A DNA stretch of 64,000 bases from JBBEAM01 sp040882845 (GTDB lineage Bacteria > Pseudomonadota > Alphaproteobacteria > Kiloniellales > DSM-21159): positions 248,001-312,000 of the forward strand of contig JBBEAM010000007.1 of the NCBI GenBank assembly GCA_040882845.1. Direction: 5' to 3'. This document shows, piece by piece, positions 18,215 through 28,656 of the stretch. Positions within the stretch are counted from its first letter, which is position 1, and every line of letters starts with the position of its first letter. A model generated the notes under the pieces. The model was not told the origin of the DNA and ran no database searches. It saw only the letters and a list, made by a program, of their open reading frames with translations. Both the position numbers and the translations under genes were made by a program.

Positions 18215-18436
18215 CTACCCGCCGATCTGCAGGGCGATCACGGCGCAGAGGAAGGCGAGCGTCAGCAGAGCGAAGAAGATCGCCTTCTCCACTGCGCTCA
18301 GATTCTTGATCGGCAAGGCGATGGGATTGAGGCTCTGCAGCCGGGAGGCGCCGCCCCGCCGCCGGCTGACATAGAACAGAACATTCACCCCGATCACCCA
18401 GATCGCCGCGGCGAGGATGAAGAGCGCGAGCTGCAT
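18215..18436 (-). CDS. Small membrane protein, unknown
   Basis: 73 residues with two hydrophobic segments, about residues 3-23 and 52-71, joined by a basic linker (SRRRGGASR). I do not recognise a family. It starts 32 bp after the stop of the larger coiled-coil membrane protein on the same strand, so the two are probably co-transcribed. Confidence 0.6.
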   Translation of the reverse strand: MQLALFILAAAIWVIGVNVLFYVSRRRGGASRLQSLNPIALPIKNLSAVEKAIFFALLTLAFLCAVIALQIGG

Positions 18437-18468
18437 TGGCGGCGGCTCCGGGCTCAGGCTTGGCCCGC

Positions 18469-19590
18469 TTAGTTCGCCGGGGCGCTCTCGCCCTCCTGTT
18501 CGCCTTCCTGCTGGCTATCCTGTTCGGGGCCCTGCGGCTGGTCCGGCTCCTCGGTCGCGCCCTGGTTCTGCCCCTGGTCGCCGCTCTGCTCGCTCTGCGG
18601 ATCCTGCTGCTGGGCGCCGCCGAGTTTCTCGCGCGCGGAGTCGAGCGCCTCGACGGCGGTGTCCATGTCGCTGCGGATCTGCGCGATGTCCTCGGCCAGA
18701 CCGTCGCGCTCCTGACGCAGCGCGGTGAGCTCGGTGGAGAGTTCCTCGACCTCGGCACGCTCGGCCTGCTGCTGTTCCTGGGCCGTCTGCAGCCCGGCCT
18801 GCGCCTCGGCCTTGGCCTGCTGCAGGCGCTGCAGCTCGTCCTCGGTCTCGGCGATCTGCTCCTCGATCTGCGAGAATTCCTGCTGGCGGGTGGTCAGCTT
18901 CTCCTCCAGCGCGCTCAGGCGCGCCTGCAGATCCTCTTCCCGGGAAGTCAGCTCCTCCGTCTCCTGCAGAGCGGCGTCGCGCGCCGACTCCGCTTCGGCC
19001 AGCTCCTGCTTGACCGCGTCGAGGGCTTGCGTGGCGCTAGGATACTCGTTGATCGCCTGGCGCTCGGCTTCAAGCTGGCCCTGCAGCTCGTCGACCTGGG
19101 TGGTCAGCGAGTCGCGTTCGCTTTCCAGCGCGCCGACGGTATCGGCATGCTGGCCGCTCATCACGATACCGCCGCCGATCAGGAGGACTGCAAGGACCGC
19201 CGCGGCGATCCAGCCCCAGTTGCGCTTGCCGCCTGAAGCGGCGGAGGCTTTGCCGCCGCCGGACGCTCCGCCGGAGCCGCCGCCGGTGCTGCGGCTCGCC
19301 GGGCTGCCGCCCGTGGAGCTGCCCGCCGTAGCGGCTTTCTCGCCAGCCTTGGCAGCGTCGGAAGCCGCTTCGCCTGGCTTGCCGCCGGTCGGCGTTGTCG
19401 TGGTGGTGCCGCTCGCCTTGGTGTTTGCGCTGGTGTTGGCGCTGGCGTTGGCGGCGCTGTTGGCATTGGCGCTGGCGTTAGCCGTGGCGTTGCCGTTGCT
19501 GGCACCCGTCGAGGTAGCGCTGGTCGTGCCGCTTTTCTTCGGGTCGTCCTTTTGGGTGTCCTTTCCGGTCTTCGACTTGTCGTCTGCCAT
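18469..19590 (-). CDS. Membrane-anchored coiled-coil protein with low-complexity N-terminus, unknown
   Basis: 373 residues from the ATG at 19590, which has GGGAG eight bases upstream; a longer in-frame reading to 19671 lacks that support. Order of regions: a lysine/threonine head (1-30), an Asn/Ala/Ser repeat zone (about 31-60), Gly/Ser/Ala-rich linkers (60-122), one transmembrane segment (about 126-144), a long heptad-rich coiled coil (about 150-325) and a Gln/Glu/Pro tail. The shape suggests a structural envelope protein with the coiled coil on the far side of the membrane. No enzymatic domain or family is recognised. Confidence 0.7.
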   Translation of the reverse strand: MADDKSKTGKDTQKDDPKKSGTTSATSTGASNGNATANASANANSAANASANTSANTKASGTTTTTPTGGKPGEAASDAAKAGEKAATAGSSTGGSPASRSTGGGSGGASGGGKASAASGGKRNWGWIAAAVLAVLLIGGGIVMSGQHADTVGALESERDSLTTQVDELQGQLEAERQAINEYPSATQALDAVKQELAEAESARDAALQETEELTSREEDLQARLSALEEKLTTRQQEFSQIEEQIAETEDELQRLQQAKAEAQAGLQTAQEQQQAERAEVEELSTELTALRQERDGLAEDIAQIRSDMDTAVEALDSAREKLGGAQQQDPQSEQSGDQGQNQGATEEPDQPQGPEQDSQQEGEQEGESAPAN

Positions 19591-19719
19591 GAATACTTCT
19601 CCCGTTGGTCCGGCGGCGCGAAAGCAACACGCGCCCAAGCCGGAGCGTTGACTGGAACTCTTCAATGACATGTAGGCGCTTCGTGGCGGATGTCACCCGT
19701 TAGGCCGGAAAACACCCGG

Positions 19720-20232
19720 TTACAGGCCGTCCGGGTTGTCCGGATACCCGCCGAGCAGGGCCTGGCGGCGGGCGAGACTGGCCCTCGGCCAATACTGGCT
19801 GAGGCTGTAATAGGCCTCAACTGCGGGAACGTCCGGCGGCAGGATCACCCAGGACTGCTTCGATGCCGTGAAGATATGGATGTCAGGCGGCAGCAGATCA
19901 GGAGTGTCCAAGGTGCCGGCGCGGATGAACTTGATGGCGTCGCCCGATCCGGCATAGTGACTCCAGATCGCGACATGACAATTCGGGCAGCGGACGATCT
20001 TCTGTCCCTTGCCGCTTTCGGACGGCGTGTTGACCGTCTCGGGCTCGCCTTGCAGCAGAATCGCGCGGTCGCCCTCGATTAAAGCGTTGATCGCGAAGGC
20101 GCTGCCCGTCTCGCGCTGGCACCAGCGGCAATGGCAGCAGTGCACGAACATCGGCCGGGTCGTCATACGGTAGCGCAGGGCGCGGCAGGTACAGGCGCCC
20201 TCGGCGGAGAAGTCTTCGTCGATGGTGGCCAA
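19720..20232 (-). CDS. GFA/CENP-V domain zinc protein
   Basis: 170 residues with cysteine pairs of the GFA fold: CTC at 14-16, the HCCHCRWC cluster at 31-38 and CPNC around residue 80. The fold binds structural zinc; members were named for glutathione-dependent formaldehyde-activating enzyme but most have unknown function. It starts 25 bp after the phytanoyl-CoA dioxygenase gene and is the third gene of that operon. Its last residues, YPDNPDGL, nearly repeat the YPDNPDGI ending of its neighbour. Confidence 0.85.
   Translation of the reverse strand: MATIDEDFSAEGACTCRALRYRMTTRPMFVHCCHCRWCQRETGSAFAINALIEGDRAILLQGEPETVNTPSESGKGQKIVRCPNCHVAIWSHYAGSGDAIKFIRAGTLDTPDLLPPDIHIFTASKQSWVILPPDVPAVEAYYSLSQYWPRASLARRQALLGGYPDNPDGL
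19727..19759. repeat. 33-bp direct repeat, copy 1 (3' end of the GFA gene)
   Basis: The segment matches 20265-20297 at 30 of 33 bases by direct comparison. In both genes it encodes the C-terminal residues around GYPDNPDG, in the same frame and orientation. Confidence 0.8.
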
Positions 20233-20257
20233 GACCCTGTCCTACCTGTTCCTAGGC

Positions 20258-21036
20258 CTAGATCCCGTCCGGATTGTCCGGATACCAGCCAAGCAGGCGA
20301 CCGTGGGTTTGGTAGCCCATCAGCCGTCGCAGGCGCTCGGGATAGCCCTCGGCGATCTCCTGCGGGATGGTGAGATACTGGTTTTCCTCCTGGCGCAGCC
20401 AGCCCAAGGCATAGGTGTTGACCAGGCCCATCCGTGGCGCGTTGCTGCGGTTGGCGCCGCCACCATGCAGGACCGAGCCGAGGTAGATCAGCAGCGAGCC
20501 TTTCGGCATGGCCGCCTGCACGCAGGCCGACTCGTCGATCCTGCTGGCCTCCTTCCAGCCATGGCTGCCGGGCAGCAGGCGGGTCGCGCCGTTCTCCTGG
20601 GTGAAGTCGTCGAGCGCCCAGTTGCTGCTGATCTGCAGTTCCATGCCCGGCACCCGCAGGGGATAGATGCCGTCGTCGCGGTGCAGCAGCTGCGCGGTTT
20701 CGCCGGGATGGATCTCGATGCCGGTGGTGCTGCCGATGCGGTAGGCGAGGCAGTGCGGCAGCAGGATGGCGTCGGCGATCTCCAGCAGCTTGGGATGGGC
20801 GATCAGCTCGGCCGAGCTTCGCGAGCGGGCGAGGATGCCCATGATGCGGAGCGTGGTGTAGCCGTTGAAGTCGCTCTGCTCGCGGGCCCCTTCGGCGTCG
20901 AAGTAGGGGCGCAGCTCGCTGCGCACCGCCTCGATCGTCTCCGGCGGCGCGGCCTCGCGGATGACCGCCGCGCCGTCGCGCTTCAGCGCGCCGACGATCT
21001 CGGCGGTTTCGGTCTCGAGGGTGAAATGGGCGAGGC

Positions 21037-21040
<4 letters not shown>
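20258..21040 (-). CDS. Phytanoyl-CoA dioxygenase (PhyH) family Fe(II)/2-oxoglutarate enzyme
   Basis: 260 residues. The Fe ligands appear as HRDDG and a later LHGGGANRS histidine, with a downstream basic residue for 2-oxoglutarate. The family hydroxylates CoA esters and many small molecules. Its ATG at 21040 overlaps the glycerol kinase stop (ATGA), so translation is coupled to that kinase, an unusual pairing. The protein ends YPDNPDGI, echoing the GFA gene that follows. Confidence 0.88.
20265..20297. repeat. 33-bp direct repeat, copy 2 (3' end of the PhyH gene)
   Basis: Partner of 19727-19759 with three mismatches; it lies at the end of the phytanoyl-CoA dioxygenase gene and encodes the same C-terminal peptide. 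Confidence 0.8.
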
Positions 21041-22530
<1,490 letters not shown>

Positions 22531-22604
22531 GGAGTCCTCTTTTTGCGGCGCGATTTTCGCTATGGTGCGGAGAGCCAAGGCGGAAAGCAAGCAGGGGCGC
22601 GAGA

Positions 22605-23486
22605 ATGGCACGCAAGATCTGGATGGAGGTGGCCCTCAACGGGCCCTGGACGCGGGAGCGGCAACCGCTGATGCCGGTCACGGTGGAGGAGATTGTCGAA
22701 GAGGGTGTGGCCTGCGCCCGGGCCGGCGCGTCGATCCTGCATGTCCACGCCTACGACGAGACCACGGGCCGCCAGAACGACGACTGGAACATCTATGCCC
22801 GGATCATCGAAGGCATTCGCGCCAATGCCGACGTCATCGTCTATCCGACCCTTCCACTTGCCGGCAGTCCCGAGATGTCCGGCGCCGATACGCCCGAGAC
22901 GCGCTTCGCCGCGGTCGAGGAACTGGCCCGGCGCGGCCTGATCGAATGCGCGGTGATCGACCCCGGCTCGGTCAACTTCTCCCATAAGGACGACCGCGCG
23001 GCGGGGCGCGAGGGCTTCGTTTATCTCAACCCGGAATCGCACCTGCGTTACGGACTGGCGCTGGCGGCGCGCCATGGCATCCATCCCTGCTACGCGCTCT
23101 ACGAGCCCGGCTTCGCACGGCTCGGCGCCGCCCTGGCGGCGGAGGTCGAGGGGCTGCCGCAGCCAATCTACCGGATGTTCTTCAGCGACGACTTCGCCTT
23201 CGGCTTCCCGGCGACGCGCTGGGCGCTGACCGCCTACCACCGCCTGCTGTCGGAGCTGGTGCCGGAGGCGCCCTGGATGGTCGCCGGTCTCGCCGTCGAC
23301 ATCCGCCCGGTGATCGCCGCCGCCGTCGAGCGCGGGGGTCACGTCCGCGTCGGCCTGGAGGATGCCCCCTGGGGCACCGAGATGAGCAACCTCGCCTGGC
23401 TGGAGGAGGCGCTGGAGACGGTGCGCAGGGAAGGCGGCGAGCCGGCCACGACAGAAGAGGTCAGGGCGGGGCTGAAGAGAGCCTAG
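22605..23486 (+). CDS. BKACE family beta-keto acid cleavage enzyme (DUF849)
   Basis: 293-residue TIM-barrel protein of the 3-keto-5-aminohexanoate cleavage (Kce) family. The zinc motif is visible as ILHVHAYD, with later [11 protein letters not shown], a GLAVDI segment and the C-terminal [12 protein letters not shown]. Members condense a beta-keto acid with acetyl-CoA to give acetoacetate and a new CoA ester. The start [13 protein letters not shown] differs somewhat from the usual N-terminus, so the substrate may be atypical. It diverges from glpK. Confidence 0.88.
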   Translation: MARKIWMEVALNGPWTRERQPLMPVTVEEIVEEGVACARAGASILHVHAYDETTGRQNDDWNIYARIIEGIRANADVIVYPTLPLAGSPEMSGADTPETRFAAVEELARRGLIECAVIDPGSVNFSHKDDRAAGREGFVYLNPESHLRYGLALAARHGIHPCYALYEPGFARLGAALAAEVEGLPQPIYRMFFSDDFAFGFPATRWALTAYHRLLSELVPEAPWMVAGLAVDIRPVIAAAVERGGHVRVGLEDAPWGTEMSNLAWLEEALETVRREGGEPATTEEVRAGLKRA

Positions 23487-23493
23487 GGGCGCG

Positions 23494-24078
23494 TTACTGC
23501 TTGGGCTTTAATGTCTCGCAGGCGGGGTTACTGTCGCAGGCGTCCATTTCCAAACCAAAGATGCCGGTTAAGGCGTGGTTGCGAGCATAGTCATTGCTTT
23601 CGGCAGAGAGGAAGGAAACGAACAGTCTCTTACCCTCCCGATAGTATCTCCAGATCGCTTTAATCGGCTCGTAGTACTTGCCAAAATGCTGGTTCGCAAG
23701 AAAGGGCGGTACAGTCCCAATCAGGCTCGTTTGCGCAATGACCTGCGCCCGGAAGCGAGGCGTGAGCAGCGAGGTCTCCATCAAGCAAGCCATGGCAGCT
23801 TCATTGATAGGAAGACTACTAACGAAAAAGAATAGAAAGTCGGTTTTCTCCTCTGAAGAAATTGGAGAGCCGTTGAGAATGAGCGGTGGGGTCCGTTCTG
23901 GGAAAGCGTGGGTATAGAAACTTTCCAATCTTTCTGCATCGAGGCTCGGTAGTCCTGAGCAGACGAAGATTAGCCGCTTACTTTGGCCAAGCGTGTCCAC
24001 ATCTGATTGAGCGACAGCTATGGAGGTCTGGAAAAGAAAATAGACCAGAACGCTGAGAACTCGAATTGCAACTGTCAT
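23494..24078 (-). CDS. AT-rich predicted secreted protein, unknown
   Basis: 194 residues with an N-terminal signal peptide (hydrophobic residues 3-19, then TSIAVAQS as a likely cleavage site). Two cysteines near the C-terminus (DACDSNPACE) could form a disulfide. I recognise no family. Composition differs sharply from its neighbours: 23 of 60 bases are G or C at 23821-23880. This suggests recent acquisition. It lies alone between the convergent BKACE gene and an acyl-CoA dehydrogenase on the same strand. Confidence 0.65.
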   Translation of the reverse strand: MTVAIRVLSVLVYFLFQTSIAVAQSDVDTLGQSKRLIFVCSGLPSLDAERLESFYTHAFPERTPPLILNGSPISSEEKTDFLFFFVSSLPINEAAMACLMETSLLTPRFRAQVIAQTSLIGTVPPFLANQHFGKYYEPIKAIWRYYREGKRLFVSFLSAESNDYARNHALTGIFGLEMDACDSNPACETLKPKQ

Positions 24079-24239
24079 GGCTTTGATTTTTAAGTCTTAG
24101 TTTCCCCTGTCGAGGGATTGTGCTCAAACGAAAGTGAAGGCATGAAGACGGATGCCGCAACAACAATTGATCCAGATCAAGGACGCCAGGTACTAGCTAA
24201 GGCACAAAGAGCGTCCCTAAACCTTCCTAAACCCGTGGG

Positions 24240-24279
24240 CTCCGGCGTCGTTCTCCAGAGCGGCGCCGGGGTTCTTTTT
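24240..24279 (+). terminator. Terminator-like hairpin without an obvious upstream gene
   Basis: CTCCGGCG at 24240-24247 can pair with CGCCGGGG at 24264-24271 (one G-U pair), followed by TTCTTTTT. The closest plus-strand gene ends about 750 bases upstream, so the transcript it would end is unclear. The 204-bp gap around it (24079-24282) shows no convincing gene. Confidence 0.4.
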
Positions 24280-24282
24280 GGC

Positions 24283-26076
24283 CTAGAGAAACTCCGTCTC
24301 CAGCGCCAGCACCGAGGCTGAACCGCGCGCCGCCTCGGCCTGGGCGGTGGCGAAGGGCAGGATGTTCTCGGCGTAGAAGCGGGCGGTCTTGATCTTGGCG
24401 GCGAGGAAATCCCGGTCGCCTTCCTCCCGGTCGAGGCTCTCGCGGGCGGCGAGCGCGCCGCGCGCCAGCAGCCAGCCGCCGGCCACGGTGCCGAAGAGCT
24501 TGAGGTAGGGCGTGGCCCCGGCAGCCGCCTCCTCGATGTCGTTCTTCCAGGTCTCGAGCAGCCAGTCCGTCGCCTCCTCCAGCGCCTCGGCGGCCTCGCT
24601 CAGCGCCTCGTTGATCGCGATCAGGTCTTCGTTGCTGGAGTCCTCGAGGTGGTTGAGCGTGGTCTGCACCCCGGCGAGGAAGGCCTGCACCGGCTTGCCC
24701 TCGAGCCGGCAGATCTTGCGGCCGATCAGGTCCATCGCCTGGATGCCGTTGGTGCCCTCGTAGATCGGCAGGATGCGCGCGTCGCGGTAGTGCTGGGCGG
24801 CGCCGGTCTCCTCGATGAAGCCCATGCCGCCGTGCACCTGCACGCCGAGCGAGGCGACCTCGCAGCCGATGTCGGTGCACCAGGCCTTGACCACCGGGAT
24901 CAGCAGCTCGACGACATCCTGCTGCTGGCGGCTGCGTTCGCTCTCCTCGGGGTGGCGCAGCGCGCGGTCGAGCGCGCCGGCGGTGTAGTAGCTGAGCGCC
25001 CGCGCCGCCTCGGTGGTGGCGCGCATGGTCATCAGCATCCGCCGCACGTCGGGGTGGCTGACGATCCTCGTGTCCTTGGTCCTGCCGTCGAGGCTGCGGC
25101 CCTGCACCCGCTCCCGGGCGTAGGCCAGCGCCTGCTGAGTGGCGCGCTCGGCGATGGCGATGCCCTGCACCCCGACCGCCAGGCGGGCGTTGTTCATCAT
25201 CGTGAACATGCAGGCCATGCCGCCGTGCTCCTGGCCGATCAGATAGCCGGTGGCGCCGCCGTCGTCGCCGTAGGCCATGACGCAGGTCGGCGAGGCCTTG
25301 ATCCCCAGCTTGTGCTCGATCGAGGCGCAGCGCAGGTCGTTGCGCGCGCCCGGCGTGCCGTCCTCCTTCGGAATGAACTTCGGCACCAGGAAGAGGCTGA
25401 TGCCCTTGGTGCCTTCCGGCGCGTTCGGCAGGCGGGCCAGCACCATGTGCACGATGTTCTCGGTGAAGTCGTGCTCGCCGTAGGTGATGTAGATCTTCTG
25501 CCCGGTAATCCTGTAGCTGCCGTCGGCTTGCTTCTCGGCCCGGGTCTTGACCGCGCCGACGTCGGAGCCGGCCTGGGGCTCGGTCAGGTTCATGGTCCCG
25601 GTCCATTCGCCGGAGATCATCTTCGGCAGGTAGGTCGCCTTCTGCTCGTCGGAGCCGTGGGTCTGCAGCAGCTCGACCGCGCCGACGTTGAGCAGCGGGC
25701 AGAGCGCGAAGGACATATTGGCCGAGTTCAGCATCTCCTGCACCGGGATCGCCAGCGCCCAGGGCAGGCCCTGGCCGCCGAACGCCGGATCGAAGGGCAG
25801 CGAATTCCAGCCGCCCTCGACGTAGTGCCGGTAGGCTTCCTTGAAGCCCGCGGGGGTGTGTACCGCGCCGTTCTCATAGACCGAACCGGCGATGTCGCCG
25901 CTGCGGTTGAGCGGCGCCAGCTCCTCGCGGCAGAGCTTGCCGGCCTCGGTGAGTATGGCCTCGGCCAGGTCGGTGCTGGCTTCCTCGTAGCCGGGCAGGG
26001 CGGCGATCTCCGGCAGACCGGCGATCTCGCGCAGCAGGAAGCGCATCTCGTCGAGGGGGGCGTGGTAGTCGCTCAT
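24283..26076 (-). CDS. Acyl-CoA dehydrogenase, long form with C-terminal extension
   Basis: About 597 residues, the size of the long ACAD group that includes DmdC-like and FadE-like enzymes. An N-terminal family-specific segment (DYHAPLDEMRFLLREIAG) precedes the core. FAD-binding stretches include NLTEPQAGSDVG and GEHDFTENIVHM; the catalytic glutamate lies in PIYEGTNGIQ. A C-terminal helical domain follows. It oxidises an acyl-CoA to an enoyl-CoA with electrons to ETF. ATGs at 26082 and 26076 are both possible; 26076 matches the common family start. Confidence 0.93.
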   Translation of the reverse strand: MSDYHAPLDEMRFLLREIAGLPEIAALPGYEEASTDLAEAILTEAGKLCREELAPLNRSGDIAGSVYENGAVHTPAGFKEAYRHYVEGGWNSLPFDPAFGGQGLPWALAIPVQEMLNSANMSFALCPLLNVGAVELLQTHGSDEQKATYLPKMISGEWTGTMNLTEPQAGSDVGAVKTRAEKQADGSYRITGQKIYITYGEHDFTENIVHMVLARLPNAPEGTKGISLFLVPKFIPKEDGTPGARNDLRCASIEHKLGIKASPTCVMAYGDDGGATGYLIGQEHGGMACMFTMMNNARLAVGVQGIAIAERATQQALAYARERVQGRSLDGRTKDTRIVSHPDVRRMLMTMRATTEAARALSYYTAGALDRALRHPEESERSRQQQDVVELLIPVVKAWCTDIGCEVASLGVQVHGGMGFIEETGAAQHYRDARILPIYEGTNGIQAMDLIGRKICRLEGKPVQAFLAGVQTTLNHLEDSSNEDLIAINEALSEAAEALEEATDWLLETWKNDIEEAAAGATPYLKLFGTVAGGWLLARGALAARESLDREEGDRDFLAAKIKTARFYAENILPFATAQAEAARGSASVLALETEFL

Positions 26077-26179
26077 TCGCATCGATCCCGTGGCTGAGGT
26101 TGCAGTCTACCTAGCCTTGCGCGGGCGGGCCAGCAAGCCCGCCTTGCCATTGCCACAGTCCCGGCCGCAGACTTTTGCC

Positions 26180-26515
26180 ATGCCGAAGCTGCTTTCCCTG
26201 CCGGCCCTGCTGCTCGGCCTGACCGCCGCGGCCCCCGCGCTGGCCGACTACCCCTTCACCTACGACGAGGGGCGGCGCTGCCGTCCGGCGGTGGCGGACT
26301 ACCTCGCAGACCTGCGGATCGCGCCGGAAAGCATCGAGGCGATCACCTTCAAGGAAAAGACCAGCCCCAGCCTGAGCTTCCCCCGCCTGATCGGCTTCGA
26401 CGCCTGGGTGCGGCCCAGGGACATCAAGGGCTATCTGGTGCTCGTCATGGGCCTGGGCTGCGGCCTGCAGCGCGCCTACACCACCGGCGACTACGAGGTC
26501 GAGGGAGTGGATTAG
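26180..26515 (+). CDS. Small exported protein, unknown
   Basis: 111 residues from the ATG at 26180. A signal peptide is clear: LLSLPALLLGLTAAAPALA then DYPF. The mature part has two cysteines (RRCRPA and LGCGLQ). No family recognised. It diverges from the acyl-CoA dehydrogenase and is followed by a terminator. Confidence 0.65.
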   Translation: MPKLLSLPALLLGLTAAAPALADYPFTYDEGRRCRPAVADYLADLRIAPESIEAITFKEKTSPSLSFPRLIGFDAWVRPRDIKGYLVLVMGLGCGLQRAYTTGDYEVEGVD

Positions 26516-26531
26516 GGGCCGGAAAACGAAA

Positions 26532-26557
26532 AAGCCGGGAGCGGCTGCCCCCGGCTT
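26532..26557. terminator. Bidirectional terminator hairpin
   Basis: AAGCCGGG and its complement CCCGGCTT flank a 10-base loop, between two convergent genes. On the minus strand it runs into TTTTTCG, making a good terminator for the lipoprotein gene at 26581. Confidence 0.7.
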
Positions 26558-26580
26558 CTCCGTTCAGCCGAACGCGCTGC

Positions 26581-26985
26581 TTACTGATTCGGCACCATCG
26601 TAATGTTGACCGGGCTTTCGTAGCGGTTGTCGGCTCCGGTTGCGGAGTCGACCGCGCTGCTGATCCCGGCCGTGAGTATCACGTCGAGCGCGATGCCGGC
26701 GGCGCCTGAGCCGCTTTCCCAGCCGCTGTCGTTGATATAGGTCGCCGTCTGATAGCCCGGCTTGTCGCAGGCGATCGTGATGTCATGCTTGGTCTTGCTG
26801 ACGCTCACCGTACCAGGCGTGTTGTGCACCCGGCCGATTTCCGAGCCCTGACGCGTCAGAATGCAGCTGGCCGCGCCGGGATTGCTGTTGACCGTAATAT
26901 CCTGAGTTGTGCCTTGGGTAATCGAAGAGCAGGCGTTGAGGCTGAGGCACAGCAGCCCAGTCGCCAAAAGACGTAAAGAATTCAT
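26581..26985 (-). CDS. Predicted lipoprotein with PEGA-like domain
   Basis: 134 residues from the ATG at 26985 (GGGGG upstream). The N-terminus is a lipoprotein signal ending LSLNAC, so Cys19 would be lipidated. The next part resembles a PEGA-type beta domain: ITVNSNPGAASCIL, then GRVHNTPGTVSV, then IACDKPGYQTA. A glycine-rich hydrophobic stretch follows. The role is probably envelope-associated; no specific function can be given. Confidence 0.7.
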   Translation of the reverse strand: MNSLRLLATGLLCLSLNACSSITQGTTQDITVNSNPGAASCILTRQGSEIGRVHNTPGTVSVSKTKHDITIACDKPGYQTATYINDSGWESGSGAAGIALDVILTAGISSAVDSATGADNRYESPVNITMVPNQ

Positions 26986-27140
26986 GGATTTTTCCCCCAC
27001 CAGTCAGTGTCCGTGTACCTAGCACAGCGGCGAGAAATCAGGAACGTATTTTCAACCTTTTCTGATTATCTGCTCGCGGGAGGTGAAACCTCCCCGCCGG
27101 ACAGGCGGTAAAAGCGCGCGCCGGCTGGCGGGACAGGCCG

Positions 27141-28601
27141 CTACCCCAGCAGCTTCCCCGGGTTCATCAGGCCCTGGGGGTCGAGGGCCTTCTTCACCGC
27201 GCGCATCATCTCCAGTTCGACCGGCGGCTTGAAGCGGGCGTTCTCGGCGATCTTGAGCTGGCCGATGCCGTGCTCGGCGGAGATCGAGCCGCCGAGCTCG
27301 GCCACCAGGTCGTGGACGGCATGGTTCACCTCGTCCCAGCGGGCGAGGAAGGCCTCGCGCTCGGCGCCCTCGGGCTGGCTCAGGTTGAAGTGGATGTTGC
27401 CGTCGCCGAGGTGGCCGAAGGGCACCGGGCGGATCCCGGGCACCATCTCCGCGACCAGCGCGCTGCCGCGTTCGATGAACTCGGGGATGCGCGAGACCGG
27501 CACCGAGACGTCGTGCTTGATCGAGCCGCCCTCCTTCTTCTGCGCCTCGACGATGGCCTCGCGGATGCGCCAGAAGTCGCCAGCCTGGCCGGCATTGGCG
27601 GCGAGCGCCGCGTCGGCGACCAGCCCGGCCTCGTAGGCCTCGGCCAGCGCGGCTTCCAGGGAACCCGAAAGACCGCCCTCGGCCTGGCCGCCGTGCAGCT
27701 CGATCAGGACGTACCAGTCGTGCGGCGCGGCCAGCGGGTCGCGTACGCCGGAAACATGCTCCAGGGCGAAGGCGAGGCCGCGCCGGGGGATCAGCTCGAA
27801 GCTGCAGACCGCGTCGCCGCTCGCCGTGCGGATGCGGCCGAGCAGCTCGACCGCCGCCGCGACGCTCGTGACCGCGGCGAAGGCGGTGACCACCTCGCGC
27901 GGCCGGGGGAAGAGCTTCAGCACCGCCGCGGTGATAATGCCCAGCGTGCCCTCGCCGCCGATGAAGAGCTGCTTCAGGTCGTAGCCGGTGTTGTCCTTGC
28001 GCAGCCCGCGCAGGCCGTTCCAGATCCGCCCGTCGGGCAGCACCGCCTCGATCCCCAGCACCAGATCGCGGGTGTTGCCGTAGCGCAGCACCTGCACCCC
28101 GCCGGCGTTGGTCGAGAGGTTGCCGCCGATCATGCAGGAGCCCTCGGCGCCGAGGCTGAGCGGAAACAGCCGGTCGGCTTCCTCGGCGGCGCGCTGCAGG
28201 TCCTGCAGGATGACCCCGGCCTCGACGGTGATGGTGAAGTTGGCGGGGTCGAGCGCACGCACCCGGTTGAGCCGCTTCAGGCCGATCAGCACCTCGCCGT
28301 GCATCGGGATCGAGGCGCCGACCAGGCTGGTGTTGCCGCCCTGGGGAACCATCGCCGCACCGGCCTCGGCGCAGAGGCGCACCGTTTCGGCGACCTCCTC
28401 TGCGGTGCCGGGAAAGACGATGAAGGGCGCCCTGCCGACATAGAGGCCGCGCTCGTCCTCGAGGTGCGGCGAGAGATCGGCGCTGGCCGGGACGACATGC
28501 TCGGCGCCGACCGCGACGGCCAGCTTTTCCTGCAGGGCGCCGATGTCGACCTTCTCGGCCGAGACTTTGCCTGGGGCGTTCGGGGATTTGCGGTGTTCCA
28601 T
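27141..28601 (-). CDS. FAD-linked oxidase, D-2-hydroxyacid/D-2-hydroxyglutarate dehydrogenase-like
   Basis: 486 residues. The PCMH FAD-binding domain shows VPQGGNTSLVGAS and MIGGNLSTNAGGVQVLRYG; the C-terminal FAD-oxidase domain has the metal-binding GHLGDGNIHFN and SAEHGIGQLK segments found in D-2-hydroxyglutarate and D-lactate dehydrogenases. It oxidises a D-2-hydroxyacid and passes electrons to an acceptor such as ETF. The precise substrate is not resolved. Confidence 0.88.
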   Translation of the reverse strand: MEHRKSPNAPGKVSAEKVDIGALQEKLAVAVGAEHVVPASADLSPHLEDERGLYVGRAPFIVFPGTAEEVAETVRLCAEAGAAMVPQGGNTSLVGASIPMHGEVLIGLKRLNRVRALDPANFTITVEAGVILQDLQRAAEEADRLFPLSLGAEGSCMIGGNLSTNAGGVQVLRYGNTRDLVLGIEAVLPDGRIWNGLRGLRKDNTGYDLKQLFIGGEGTLGIITAAVLKLFPRPREVVTAFAAVTSVAAAVELLGRIRTASGDAVCSFELIPRRGLAFALEHVSGVRDPLAAPHDWYVLIELHGGQAEGGLSGSLEAALAEAYEAGLVADAALAANAGQAGDFWRIREAIVEAQKKEGGSIKHDVSVPVSRIPEFIERGSALVAEMVPGIRPVPFGHLGDGNIHFNLSQPEGAEREAFLARWDEVNHAVHDLVAELGGSISAEHGIGQLKIAENARFKPPVELEMMRAVKKALDPQGLMNPGKLLG

Positions 28602-28656
28602 GGCTGGAATCTAGGGCTTGTCGCGGCGGGACGCCACCGCTGCCTACGTGGAGCGG

